The notes below the pieces were generated by a model, which saw only the letters and a program-made list of their open reading frames with translations, searched no databases and was not told the DNA's origin. From the NCBI GenBank assembly GCA_044233745.1, contig JBIIJN010000012.1:1-48514 (forward strand): DNA of 48,514 nucleotides, read 5' to 3'. Position numbers and translations under genes: made by a program. Source of the DNA: UBA6165 sp044233745 (lineage in GTDB: Bacteria > Bacteroidota > Bacteroidia > Flavobacteriales_D > Crocinitomicaceae). Shown here piece by piece: positions 24,466 through 33,270 of the stretch (positions are counted from its first letter, which is position 1; each line of letters opens with the position of its first letter).

Positions 24466-25191
24466 ATGAGAAATATACTATTGACCCTAAGCACTATCCT
24501 TGTAGTGAACATGACTTTCGGACAGACTTACGACGACCTCAGAATTATGTTCGTTGATGAGAATTATGAAAAATTGCTCAAAACTGCCGAGCAATACACC
24601 ATGAAAGAAAGCACAAAAAACGATGCTGAACCGTATTTGTGGCTGGCACGTGGACTATTTGCAATGTCGAAAAATGAAGATTACACCAATCAAGACAAAT
24701 ACAAAAAGGCTTTTAACGATTGTTTGACTTGGTTAGGCAAATATTACAAGAAAGATAAAACACTTTCGCTTTACAATGACCACCGAGATTTTTTCGTGGA
24801 GGTGAAAACACAAATATTTGAACTCATTGAAACGGATATCGTGGCCGGAAATTGGGCAAAGGCTTTGGGTAATATCTCAAAAATACCGAAAGTGTCTCCA
24901 GGTAATTTTGCACTGGACTATTTGGCAGGCGCTTGTAATTTCAATAAAGGAGATAAAACTACAGCCCGCGATAACTGGAAAAAAGCGGATGGTTTATTGA
25001 AAGAAGCCACCGACGAAATGATCAACGGTTGGGAAAAACCTGACAAACTGATGTTGGCTTTAGGCATGGTTGAATCAGCAAAATGCTACGTAAAAATGAA
25101 AAAACCAGAACTGGCCAAAGACTTAATGAAAAAAGGTCTCAACTGGTTTGATGATATCGAGTTCTATATGGACTATTACGAATCACTTTAG
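24466..25191 (+). CDS. Hypothetical exported helical repeat protein
   Basis: A 241-residue protein with a signal peptide (MRNILLTLSTILVVNMTFGQ). I chose the ATG at 24466 because it yields this signal; an upstream ATG at 24400 gives an implausible extension. The mature part is helical and TPR-like: paired helices recur around AEPYLWLARGLFAMSKNEDY, NFALDYLAGACNFNKGDKTTARDNWKKA and LMLALGMVESAKCYVKMKKPELAKDLMKKG. No catalytic motif is seen. A periplasmic scaffold role is possible but unproven. It has a promoter at 24391-24398 and a terminator at 25206-25234. Confidence 0.75.
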   Translation: MRNILLTLSTILVVNMTFGQTYDDLRIMFVDENYEKLLKTAEQYTMKESTKNDAEPYLWLARGLFAMSKNEDYTNQDKYKKAFNDCLTWLGKYYKKDKTLSLYNDHRDFFVEVKTQIFELIETDIVAGNWAKALGNISKIPKVSPGNFALDYLAGACNFNKGDKTTARDNWKKADGLLKEATDEMINGWEKPDKLMLALGMVESAKCYVKMKKPELAKDLMKKGLNWFDDIEFYMDYYESL

Positions 25192-25205
25192 AACAATAAT
25201 TCTTG

Positions 25206-25234
25206 AAAGCTGCTCTTGGGGCAGCTTTTTTTTT
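25206..25234 (+). terminator. Rho-independent terminator after the TPR-like gene
   Basis: An 8-bp perfect stem (AAAGCTGC with GCAGCTTT), a 7-nt loop and a T-run, 15 bp after the stop at 25191. It lies only 10 bp before the next start codon, so reading through it would be needed to express 25244 from the same promoter. Confidence 0.85.
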
Positions 25235-25243
25235 CTTACAGCT

Positions 25244-25924
25244 ATGAAAACAATTTCTTCACTCGCTCTTTTCCTGCTCATTGGATGTGCATTTGCACAA
25301 ACGCCGCGCATTATGCACAAACGCATGGGTGGAACCAACGAAAATTTCATTCACACCATGTCTGATCCAAATGCCTTGATTAGACAGTCAAATTTTGGTT
25401 TGCCTCCCACCATTTATGTGAAGAAAGCCGTAATTGATAGCATTATTGTTTTGAATGACTCCTCGGTGATTGTGGTTACTTCCCAAAAGATGGTTGAGGA
25501 GTGGGACTGGAATCAATATGAGTATAGCGCTGAAGACTCTGCCTTTGTTTGCTCAGACTCCATGTTAGTTCGTTCTTTGACTTATGATTCCACAGGCACG
25601 TGGCAACCTGGACGTGATACCTTGGTCAATCATGCCGTATTCTCATCCAAATTCACCTGCGACGAGATAAAATTCAAATTGCGCAATGAGTTTAACATTT
25701 ACGATTCTCATCAAAATCCGATGGTATTCATAGGTTTTGATTGTTCTAAAAACCAAGGAAGGAATCGTAGAAATCTTTTACCGCTTTGGTTTACAAACTT
25801 TCCCAAAAACCCCAATGCGTATATATTGATTTTCGGATTTATCAGTTTACTTTATTTCCTCTTCATAAACAGAAAGCGCCTAAGTGCAGCGCGAAAAGAG
25901 CCTCAACTGTCGCAATTGTTTTGA
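25244..25924 (+). CDS. Hypothetical membrane-anchored periplasmic protein
   Basis: A 226-residue protein with an N-terminal signal (MKTISSLALFLLIGCAFAQ), a middle region of strands (VDSIIVLNDSSVIVVTSQKM and AVFSSKFTCDEIKFKLRNEF), then a C-terminal transmembrane helix (AYILIFGFISLLYFLFI) and a short basic tail. The topology suggests a periplasmic domain tethered at its C-terminus. The start at 25244 supplies the signal; the larger frame from 25148 runs through the terminator. No family recognised. It overlaps the next small membrane gene through a TTGA junction at its stop, indicating coupling. Confidence 0.65.
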   Translation: MKTISSLALFLLIGCAFAQTPRIMHKRMGGTNENFIHTMSDPNALIRQSNFGLPPTIYVKKAVIDSIIVLNDSSVIVVTSQKMVEEWDWNQYEYSAEDSAFVCSDSMLVRSLTYDSTGTWQPGRDTLVNHAVFSSKFTCDEIKFKLRNEFNIYDSHQNPMVFIGFDCSKNQGRNRRNLLPLWFTNFPKNPNAYILIFGFISLLYFLFINRKRLSAARKEPQLSQLF

Positions 25925-26223
25925 AAAATAAATATCATTTGTGGATTGGAATTCCATTGGTGCTCATGGTTTTCATTTCGCCTTTACCGGTATTGGGCAG
26001 AGCAAATATTAACCATTGGATTGAAAAAATATTCATGGCGCCGACCGCTTGGATACGCAACAATTGGTTTCCCAATGCACCTAAATTTGATGGTTTTTAC
26101 ACAGATTCATTGAACTATCTAATTTTATTGTTTTTTGCTGCATCAATAGGTGTTGTATTGGCCTTCGCTATTCAAAAATCACGCTTGGATTGCCTAAAAA
26201 TTGAACTTTTCACCAAAAAATGA
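25921..26223 (+). CDS. Hypothetical small membrane protein, TTG start coupled to upstream stop
   Basis: About 100 residues in the frame that overlaps the previous gene. The in-frame TTG at 25921 shares TTGA with the upstream TGA stop, an arrangement typical of stop-start coupling; the frame remains open further upstream to 25786, but that part reads as a shadow. Two hydrophobic helices are predicted (HLWIGIPLVLMVFISPLPVL at the start and LNYLILLFFAASIGVVLAFAI near the end). No family recognised. The evidence for a real gene is the coupled start, the continuous frame and membrane-type composition. Confidence 0.5.
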   Translation: MKNKYHLWIGIPLVLMVFISPLPVLGRANINHWIEKIFMAPTAWIRNNWFPNAPKFDGFYTDSLNYLILLFFAASIGVVLAFAIQKSRLDCLKIELFTKK

Positions 26224-26623
26224 GTAATCCTGACGAAATAGTAACGAATTTGAAGTGTAGCGAAGTTTTCATGTGCGTAATTTTTAGCGTTTAAAGAATT
26301 AGTTACACCAAATGTATGCTAAAATAATATTCTAACATAATATATTTCACACTGCACTTAATATGTCAACATAATATAAATACAAGATTCTGATAATCAA
26401 TAATATAAAAGACAAAAAAATATTAACAAAAGTTACATTTAACGCTAAATTTTCTAAAATTGACCGTAAAAAAGGACGAAAATCGAGTTTAGATCATCTT
26501 GAAAAATAAAAAATGTGTCAAATCAACACATCAATCGCCAAAAATCACCTCTGAGTAAATTTGTCGCCAAAGTAATTTCTATTTTCAATAAAATGAGTAA
26601 CTATGCACCATATTTTATAACCC
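26224..26623. other. AT-rich intergenic region with inverted and direct repeats
   Basis: No ORF or RNA gene recognised in about 400 bp. TTTAGCGTTTAAA (26283-26295) and its inverted counterpart TTTAACGCTAAA (26437-26448) differ by one inserted T. The 11-mer AACATAATATA occurs twice, at 26334-26344 and 26368-26378. A -7 element for the TonB receptor lies at 26556-26563. Confidence 0.5.
26556..26563 (+). promoter_or_regulatory. -7 promoter element of the carboxypeptidase-domain TonB receptor
   Basis: TAAATTTG fits TAnnTTTG, 60 bp upstream of the start at 26624. No matching TTTG 16 bp further upstream. Confidence 0.5.
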
Positions 26624-28954
26624 ATGCGTTTAATTATTACACTCTTTCTGTTTTCCATTGGAATTCAATCATTTACAGGTCAGTCAAACCCAACGTCTAC
26701 CATAAGAGGTTTTGTTGTTGACAAAGAAACAGGTGAACCTGCGCCTTTTGCCAAAATTTTTATTGTGGAATTAGCCGTTGGCGCGGTATCAGATTTAAAT
26801 GGATTTTTCTCTATTCCGAAAATCCCTGTTGGCATCTATACCGTGGAAGCCACGAGTGTACAATATGGAAAACAAAGTCAACTTGTTGAAGTGGATGGTC
26901 AAAAAGGTTTCGTAGAAATCCGTTTTGAAATGGAATCAGACAAAATCTTGAATGAAGTTGTGATATCCGCGGAAGAACAGCAGCGCACCACACAAGTGCA
27001 AACCTCTATTACTCGAATGGACCAAGCCCAAGTGGAGCGCATTCCTACTATCGGTGGTGAGTCGGATGTCTTGGCGGCGTTTAGTATTACACCTGGAGTT
27101 GTAACTACTGGCGACCAAGGCGGACAACTCTACGTTCGTGGTGGCACACCTATTCAAAACAGAACACTGCTCGATGGAATGACTATTTACAGTCCCTTCC
27201 ACTCGATTGGTTTCTTCTCTGTGTTTGAAACAGAACTTATCAAAAACGTGGATATTTATACTGGTGGGTTTTCTGCTCGATATGGCGGACGTATATCCTC
27301 GGTTGTGGACATTACCTATAGAGATGGAAACAAAAGTAAATTCTCCGGAAAAGCATCTGTGTCCCCTTTTATGGCACGATTGATTCTCGAGGGACCAATG
27401 GCTAAACTTAAAGACCCTAAATCATCATTGACTTATGTTGTAAGTGGAAAACAGTCTTTATTAAAACAAACCGCCAAACCTTTGTACCCTTACATGAACG
27501 ATCGAGATGGTCTACCGTTTAACTTCACTGATATTTATGCTAAAATGACTGCAAGTCTTGGTGGTCGTTCGAAAATTAGTGTTTTTGGTTTTGGGATGCA
27601 CGACGGCGCCAATTTCAATGATATAGCCAATTTAAATTGGAGAAGCTATGGTGGTGGTATGAATTTCTCAGTTTTACCAAGCAACTCTCCCCTTTTCATT
27701 AAAGGACATGTAAACGCATCCAATTACCAATTGAGCTTAAAAGAGAACGATTTAGCCCCTCGATTCAGTTCCATCAATGGATTTGAAATGGGCTTCGATT
27801 TCTCCTATGCCACTGCCAATTCTGGCGAAGTAGCCTTTGGTATTAACGTTGAGGCTTTTAGCACCAATTTCGAAACATTCAACGAAATTGGTCGTGTAAT
27901 CAAAGATGAAAATTTCTCAACCGAAATCAACCCTTATTTCAACTACAGATATGTGAGCACCCGCTGGGTTTTAGAAGCGGGAATGCGTTTACAATATTAT
28001 GCGAGTTATTCTCAAGCGTCTCCCGAACCAAGAGCAGGTATTAAATACAACGCGAGTGAAAAATTCAGGCTTAAGGCTTCTGGGGGCAGATATTCGCAAA
28101 ACTTCACCAGTGCCAATTCGGATCGTGATGTTGTCAATTTATTCAACGGCTTACTCTCAGCTCCAACCAATGTTCAGTCTGATTTCGTGAAGCAAAACGG
28201 TCAAGTTGTTTCTGGCATTAATAATGGTTTGCAATTCGCTTGGCATGCTGTTGGTGGTTTTGAAATAGACATTACCAAACAAATCACATTAAATGTGGAA
28301 GGTTATTACAAATATTTCGACCGTTTATCCAACATCAATTTGAACAAACTGTATGACGATTTGGCTCAATTCAGTCTTATCGATGACGTTTTCAAAAAAG
28401 ACTTCATTATTGAAAATGGTGAGGCTTATGGTCTGGACATTTTGGTGAAGCAACAAACAGAGCGCACTTATCTTTGGCTTGGATATTCTTTGGGTAAAGT
28501 AACACGTTGGGATGGTTTCATGAACTATGCAACTGTTTTCGACCGTCGTCATAATGTGAATTTGGTTTTCACCTATTTGTTTGGAGCCAAAAAGAACATT
28601 GAAATTTCTGCTCGATGGAATTACGGTTCTGGTCTTCCTTTTACCCCAACCGCGGGATTCTACGCCTCTGAGAATTTCCAAAATGGCGTTTCAACGGATA
28701 TATTGGCGAGCAACCCGAGCTATGTGGAAACGATATTAGGTGCACTCAATTCTAAGCGTCTTCCTGACTATCACAGACTTGACCTTTCGGCGAAATTCCC
28801 TATTGCGCTGAAGGATAAAGAACCACTCGAAATTGCAATTGGTATCACCAATGTTTACAACAGACAAAATATTTTCTACGTAAACCGATTAACTGGCCAA
28901 ATCATTTATCAATTGCCAATTCTTCCAAGTATCGGATTGTCTTACCGTTGGTAG
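26624..28954 (+). CDS. TonB-dependent receptor with N-terminal carboxypeptidase-like domain
   Basis: A 776-residue outer-membrane receptor of the Bacteroidota type. After a signal peptide (MRLIITLFLFSIGIQSFTGQ) comes a carboxypeptidase-regulatory-like beta domain (about 23-110: IRGFVVDKETGEPAPFAKIF, GFFSIPKIPVGIYTVEATSV), then the plug (about 118-230: ITRMDQAQVERIPTIGGESDVLAAFSITPGV and GGQLYVRGGTPIQNRTLLDGMTIYSP), then a strand-rich barrel ending LPSIGLSYRW with a terminal Trp, as expected for assembly by the BAM complex. The ligand is unknown; no SusD partner is adjacent. It lies convergent to the M1 peptidase with only 17 bp between. Confidence 0.93.
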   Translation: MRLIITLFLFSIGIQSFTGQSNPTSTIRGFVVDKETGEPAPFAKIFIVELAVGAVSDLNGFFSIPKIPVGIYTVEATSVQYGKQSQLVEVDGQKGFVEIRFEMESDKILNEVVISAEEQQRTTQVQTSITRMDQAQVERIPTIGGESDVLAAFSITPGVVTTGDQGGQLYVRGGTPIQNRTLLDGMTIYSPFHSIGFFSVFETELIKNVDIYTGGFSARYGGRISSVVDITYRDGNKSKFSGKASVSPFMARLILEGPMAKLKDPKSSLTYVVSGKQSLLKQTAKPLYPYMNDRDGLPFNFTDIYAKMTASLGGRSKISVFGFGMHDGANFNDIANLNWRSYGGGMNFSVLPSNSPLFIKGHVNASNYQLSLKENDLAPRFSSINGFEMGFDFSYATANSGEVAFGINVEAFSTNFETFNEIGRVIKDENFSTEINPYFNYRYVSTRWVLEAGMRLQYYASYSQASPEPRAGIKYNASEKFRLKASGGRYSQNFTSANSDRDVVNLFNGLLSAPTNVQSDFVKQNGQVVSGINNGLQFAWHAVGGFEIDITKQITLNVEGYYKYFDRLSNINLNKLYDDLAQFSLIDDVFKKDFIIENGEAYGLDILVKQQTERTYLWLGYSLGKVTRWDGFMNYATVFDRRHNVNLVFTYLFGAKKNIEISARWNYGSGLPFTPTAGFYASENFQNGVSTDILASNPSYVETILGALNSKRLPDYHRLDLSAKFPIALKDKEPLEIAIGITNVYNRQNIFYVNRLTGQIIYQLPILPSIGLSYRW

Positions 28955-28971
28955 TTTGATCTTGAAATCCA

Positions 28972-31347
28972 TTATTCCAACACCAATCTCATTGCTCCGA
29001 GGTTTTGATCGCCTGAAATGAGTTGAACTACATAAGCTCCTGAGGGCAAATCTGCGTTAAAAACATCGCCGTTTGTTACATTTTTTGTGAACACTACTCT
29101 TCCTTGAACATCTACAAATTTCAAGGTATAAATTCCGCTATTCTCATCGGGAGCAACAAAGGTGATTTGGTTTTGTGTAGGATTTGGATAGAGCAAAAAC
29201 GATGTGGTTGATTGATCCGAAATACCCAAAGCCGAGTATTTAATTCCAAAGGTGTATTCTCCTTTTTGCACATTATTCAATATGAACCGACCAGAACAAT
29301 CAGTCGAACTGCCCTGTTTGTTCAGTTCTGCGTTTGGCACAACCGTCCAAGGCGAACTGGCATTGGGTCGATATAAAAGCTTTAAACTGTCTTCATGAAA
29401 TGGAAAGCCATTGGGATTGATCATCAAATCCATATCCAAATTTCCACTGAAGGCATTTCGACCATCATAAACAAACCAAGTATTGAAAGAAAATCCATCT
29501 TCCCAAATGCCATCTACTCGCCAGTAACGCTCAGAGGAAACCTGAATACCTAAATCTTGATCGATCCAATCACTTGGCGCAACTCGGCAATGTTCAATGC
29601 GCACCAAACGCGTTCCATCACCATTGGCCGATGGCGAAATAACACGCGAGTAAGAATAGGCATCCAATTGAGTGCCATTTTCCGTTAAAGTATAATTCTT
29701 CGCTGTAACAGCATTGAGAATTCCATCGTTGCCATTCAAATACACCATTTTTGGCGCAAAAGGCAAAGTGAAAGAAACGGTCATTTGTTCACCTGAAAAC
29801 ACGATGTTTTCTAAAGACTCGCTGCCTATATCTTCAACAAAGTTGATTTGCATTGGAAACGAACTAAACAACTGTTCTGCTCTACGAATTTTTTGACGCA
29901 TGGATACGGTAACTGTAAAGTTCGAACCATCGGGAACCACGGAATATTCCTCTAATACAACCCCAACAAAGCCAGGTTGAAAAATCCAATCTTCAAAAAA
30001 ATCAGTCATATCAATACCCGTGGCTTCGGTGATTTTATCACGGACATCTAGAGCATCAACCGACTGAAATGCGAAATCTGTTTGAAGAACTTGCAAAGCT
30101 TCAAAGAACAAAGAATCGCCCAAATATGTCCTCATATTGTGCAGCATTACAGCACCTTTGTCATAAGAATGATCGCCATAAACAGCGTCGTGTGGCACAC
30201 CCGATAAGGGATAAAAATCACCATCATTGAAGTGAGCTCCTTGCAAAACAGCTAAATGCTTGCTTTTTAAATGGTTGATGTAACTTGTATAACTCGTTGC
30301 TAATTCTCGGAAAATGGCCTCACTGTACACCGCGAAGCCCTCATTGATCCACATATCACTAGAAGTGCTGCACGTTACCAAATTGCCCCACCAATGATGC
30401 GAAAGTTCATGAGAAATTAAATCCGTATAAGTTGTGTTACCGGCCCCCACAAGTAAGGGATACGCAACCAGAGTGGCGTGTTCCATAGCTCCAGAATTAA
30501 ACGGCACCAAAACATATCCAATTTTCTCCCACAAATAAGGTCCATAGCGCTGTTCAAAAATATCCATCATGTTGAATAGATTGGTAAATGACACCTTCAT
30601 TCCAGTGGTATCTTGCGCACGACCGACCAACATAACGGGTTTGGTGTATCCATAAGTTGCGCTTGTATATTCCTGAGAAACATGCACATAGTCACCTACA
30701 GCAAAGCAGGCCAAATATGTTGGAATAGCGTCAGACATCATCCATGTACGTGTCATCTCTCCGGGAATACTCACATCTTCATCTACGATAAGCCCGCTAG
30801 CATAAGCTCTTTTCGTGCCCAAGGTTCTTATTTTAATTTCATATTGCGCGCGTTCAACAAAATTATCAAAACACGGATGCCAAACGCGACCATAGTTGTG
30901 TGGATCGGCATCAAATCCAACACCTAAATTGTAAGCGAAGCCATTCTGAAAATAAAAGCCCCCCCATCCTGACGCGTCGGTTTCGGGTGTGCCTTGATAA
31001 TAAACCTCTACAGAATCGACTTGGTTTAGGTTTAATGCGTTTGGGAAATTTACGCGAAGTAATTCACCATCATAGGTATATATAGCATTCTGCCCTTGAT
31101 ATTTCACCGAATCTACTTGTAAATTTAAGAGGTCGAGCGAAATTCCTGACACATTGTTCATTTTAGAAACAAAATTTACTTGACAAGCAGCTTTAATGAT
31201 GTTGGTATTGAAATCCGTTACGTCCAAATCCAACTTGTAGATAGTAACATCAATGGTGTCACTCCGCATGTTGTTTAGCAAGCTGCGGTTGTTTTGTGCG
31301 AAAAGACAAACAGGGATAAAAGCCAATGTAAAGAGTAAAATGCGCAT
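28972..31347 (-). CDS. M1 family metallopeptidase with T9SS C-terminal sorting domain
   Basis: A 791-residue zinc aminopeptidase exported for surface or secreted display. The start at 31347 gives the signal MRILLFTLAFIPVCLFAQ. Catalytic site: HELSHHWWGN (zinc ligands and general base) followed by WINEGFAVYSEAI, whose Glu is the third ligand. GAMEHATLVAYP is the substrate-binding equivalent of GAMEN, with His in place of Asn, a notable change. The last 75 residues (FLLYPNPTQNQITF, then PSGAYVVQLISGDQNLG, ending RLVLE) form a typical type A T9SS sorting domain, so the protein should cross the outer membrane. It sits opposite the TonB receptor. Confidence 0.92.
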   Translation of the reverse strand: MRILLFTLAFIPVCLFAQNNRSLLNNMRSDTIDVTIYKLDLDVTDFNTNIIKAACQVNFVSKMNNVSGISLDLLNLQVDSVKYQGQNAIYTYDGELLRVNFPNALNLNQVDSVEVYYQGTPETDASGWGGFYFQNGFAYNLGVGFDADPHNYGRVWHPCFDNFVERAQYEIKIRTLGTKRAYASGLIVDEDVSIPGEMTRTWMMSDAIPTYLACFAVGDYVHVSQEYTSATYGYTKPVMLVGRAQDTTGMKVSFTNLFNMMDIFEQRYGPYLWEKIGYVLVPFNSGAMEHATLVAYPLLVGAGNTTYTDLISHELSHHWWGNLVTCSTSSDMWINEGFAVYSEAIFRELATSYTSYINHLKSKHLAVLQGAHFNDGDFYPLSGVPHDAVYGDHSYDKGAVMLHNMRTYLGDSLFFEALQVLQTDFAFQSVDALDVRDKITEATGIDMTDFFEDWIFQPGFVGVVLEEYSVVPDGSNFTVTVSMRQKIRRAEQLFSSFPMQINFVEDIGSESLENIVFSGEQMTVSFTLPFAPKMVYLNGNDGILNAVTAKNYTLTENGTQLDAYSYSRVISPSANGDGTRLVRIEHCRVAPSDWIDQDLGIQVSSERYWRVDGIWEDGFSFNTWFVYDGRNAFSGNLDMDLMINPNGFPFHEDSLKLLYRPNASSPWTVVPNAELNKQGSSTDCSGRFILNNVQKGEYTFGIKYSALGISDQSTTSFLLYPNPTQNQITFVAPDENSGIYTLKFVDVQGRVVFTKNVTNGDVFNADLPSGAYVVQLISGDQNLGAMRLVLE

Positions 31348-31421
31348 AATATTATATTTTAGTAAAGCCAAATATCATATAAATTTCAATATCAAAGAAA
31401 TAACCTGTTTAGCTAAAAATG

Positions 31422-31952
31422 CTAATATGGAATTTTTATAAAAGTACCATTAATTACTTTCAAGGTATCGGCATTATCTTGACCATGAGGAAGATGCAAT
31501 TGAAATAACCCAGAAATCCGGTTGTTTAAATTTTCGGTGATAATCACAACTGAATAATTGGTGTCAATTGCGTTATAGCTCAAACCATTATAGACAACAT
31601 AAGCCTGACCATCAAGCAAAAACGGCCAAAGTTGTCCCGTTTCGTCAGGTTCGCTTAGATTTTTGAAACGCAGCGACACTTGCAAGGTATCGTTCGAGGC
31701 GCCTAAAAATATAGTATCACCATAAAGTGCGCTTGGATTGCCGAATGTAACGTGTTGCGCATTAAAAGCAGCGAAGAAAATGGGATTGTCAGAGCTCTCA
31801 CAAGCAGGACATGGTCCACCACAATCCACACCGAACTCACCGTTATTCAAAAATCCATCGGAGCAATTGCCTTGGGGTTGCTCATCTTCTTTCTTGCAAG
31901 CCAAGAGCAGCAGCAAAAGGCTAAACATTGCGAATTGTGTTAACTTTGTCAT
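31422..31952 (-). CDS. Hypothetical lipoprotein with Cys-rich Asp/Gly motif
   Basis: A 176-residue exported protein with signal peptide and lipobox (LLLLLLACKK; Cys19 lipidated). Directly after it is the four-cysteine segment CSDGFLNNGEFGVDCGGPC followed by PAC, a short repeat motif I recall from Bacteroidota and planctomycete surface proteins, where it probably forms disulfides. The remaining beta-rich part is a small domain (TIFLGASNDTLQVSLRF, SVVIITENLNNRISGLF) of unknown function, reminiscent of DUF6252-type lipoprotein domains, though I am unsure. The gene diverges from yigZ with a 28-bp gap containing no exact -7 element. Confidence 0.7.
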   Translation of the reverse strand: MTKLTQFAMFSLLLLLLACKKEDEQPQGNCSDGFLNNGEFGVDCGGPCPACESSDNPIFFAAFNAQHVTFGNPSALYGDTIFLGASNDTLQVSLRFKNLSEPDETGQLWPFLLDGQAYVVYNGLSYNAIDTNYSVVIITENLNNRISGLFQLHLPHGQDNADTLKVINGTFIKIPY

Positions 31953-31980
31953 CCCGTAAAATTAGTTTTTTTTTCAACTC

Positions 31981-32574
31981 ATGCCCTATAGCACTATCGC
32001 CAAATTCGGACAAGGCCTTTACAAAGAAAAAGGCTCAAAATTTTTGAGCTTTGCAGTGCCTTGTAAAGACGAAAATGAGGTAAAAAGGTTGGTCGATGCT
32101 TGGAGAAAAGAACACCCCGGAGCGTGTCACGTTTGTTTTGCTTTCAAATTGGGTTATGAAGGCCAACATTACCGTGCTTCTGATGATGGAGAGCCAAGCA
32201 ACTCCGCAGGTCAGCCCATTCTTGGACAAATCACAGCTTTTGGTGTGACACAAGTTCTCGTTGCCGTAGTGCGCTATTATGGCGGAACGAAATTGGGTGT
32301 TGGTGGATTGATTCAGGCCTATCGCACTGCTGCAAAACTAGCATTAGAAGATGCAGAAATAGTTGAGAAAGAAATTCTTGCGCGCTACCAAGTTTCTTGT
32401 ACCTACGAGCAATTGCCAGTGTTGATGAAAGAAATCAAAATGCAACAAATGGACATTACGCATCAAGTACTCGATTTGCATTGTGCGCTAGAAGTAACAA
32501 TGAAAGTGGAACTTTGCGCAGATTGGGAAGCTCAATTGATGTTTCTTAAGATCAATTATAAGCGCCTAGAATGA
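31981..32574 (+). CDS. YigZ / IMPACT family protein
   Basis: A 197-residue cytoplasmic protein with the two-domain YigZ architecture. The N-terminal UPF0029 domain shows KEKGSKFLSFAVPCKDENEVKRLV, HPGACHVCFAFKLG, SDDGEPSNSAGQPILGQI and VAVVRYYGGTKLGVGGLIQAYR, all strong family motifs; the C-terminal part (about 125-197) is the smaller alpha/beta domain. In eukaryotes IMPACT regulates GCN2; the bacterial function is unclear. The start follows the divergent lipoprotein gene by 28 bp. Its 3' end overlaps the opposite-strand pseudouridine synthase gene by 9 bp. Confidence 0.93.
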   Translation: MPYSTIAKFGQGLYKEKGSKFLSFAVPCKDENEVKRLVDAWRKEHPGACHVCFAFKLGYEGQHYRASDDGEPSNSAGQPILGQITAFGVTQVLVAVVRYYGGTKLGVGGLIQAYRTAAKLALEDAEIVEKEILARYQVSCTYEQLPVLMKEIKMQQMDITHQVLDLHCALEVTMKVELCADWEAQLMFLKINYKRLE

Positions 32575-33267
32575 TGCGTTTTTGATGCAATTATTGCGCA
32601 TCATTTCTAAAACGCCACTAAAAACATCTGACATTTCAGCTTCTAAGCTCAATGGTGTATTTAAAAATGGATGTTTCAGATCTAAACGTCTGGCGTGAAG
32701 CAGCATGGTGGTCATATTCCATTGCTCTAAAAACAATTTATTTTGTTTGTTGCAGCCGTGAGGTCTATCACCAATGATGGGATGTCGCAAATGATTCAAA
32801 TGTTTTCTAATTTGGTGCATTCTACCTGTAAGCGGCTGGGCTTCAATGAGTGAATAACGCGAAGTAGGAAATCCTCCGAAAGGAACTGGCAATTCGAAAT
32901 GTTCAATTTTATTGAAATTTGTTTGAGCTTCTTGCACTTTTCCGTCGTCGCGAGTCAGCGGATAATCCAGCGCTATTTCATCTTGAAAAAATCCGCGAAC
33001 AAGAGCCAAATAGCGTTTTTGCGCGATATCACTTTGCATGGAAGATTGAAATTCAGAAACATATTCAGCTTGGGTTGCAAAGAGTAAAACACCTGAAGTT
33101 TTTCTATCCAAGCGATGCACCGGAAAAACGGGAAACCCCACTTGGTCACGCAAAAGCTGTACAGCAAATTCATCCGCATCCCGCGCAATGGAACTGCGGT
33201 GAACCAGCAATCCATGGGGTTTGTTGATGGCTATACACCAAGTATCTTGATATATAATCTGAAGCAT
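32566..33267 (-). CDS. RluA family pseudouridine synthase (TruC-like)
   Basis: A 233-residue RNA-modifying enzyme that isomerises a uridine to pseudouridine. The catalytic Asp54 is in HRLDRKTSGVLLFA; other family marks are AINKPHGLLVH at the start, RYLALVRGFF, RYSLIEAQPLTGRMHQIRKHLNHL and HPIIGDRPHG. There is no S4 domain and the length is close to E. coli TruC (tRNA Psi65), so tRNA is a likelier target than rRNA, though this is not certain. It is the last gene of the operon SprT-like, manC, Cys-rich unknown, synthase, 3 bp after its upstream neighbour, and it overlaps yigZ head-on by 9 bp. Confidence 0.92.
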   Translation of the reverse strand: MLQIIYQDTWCIAINKPHGLLVHRSSIARDADEFAVQLLRDQVGFPVFPVHRLDRKTSGVLLFATQAEYVSEFQSSMQSDIAQKRYLALVRGFFQDEIALDYPLTRDDGKVQEAQTNFNKIEHFELPVPFGGFPTSRYSLIEAQPLTGRMHQIRKHLNHLRHPIIGDRPHGCNKQNKLFLEQWNMTTMLLHARRLDLKHPFLNTPLSLEAEMSDVFSGVLEMMRNNCIKNASF

Positions 33268-33270
33268 GAT

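Noticed and set aside
31738..31959. Plus-strand frames opposite the lipoprotein gene
   Set aside because: They are shadows of the minus-strand gene at 31422-31952, which has a proper signal peptide and lipobox.
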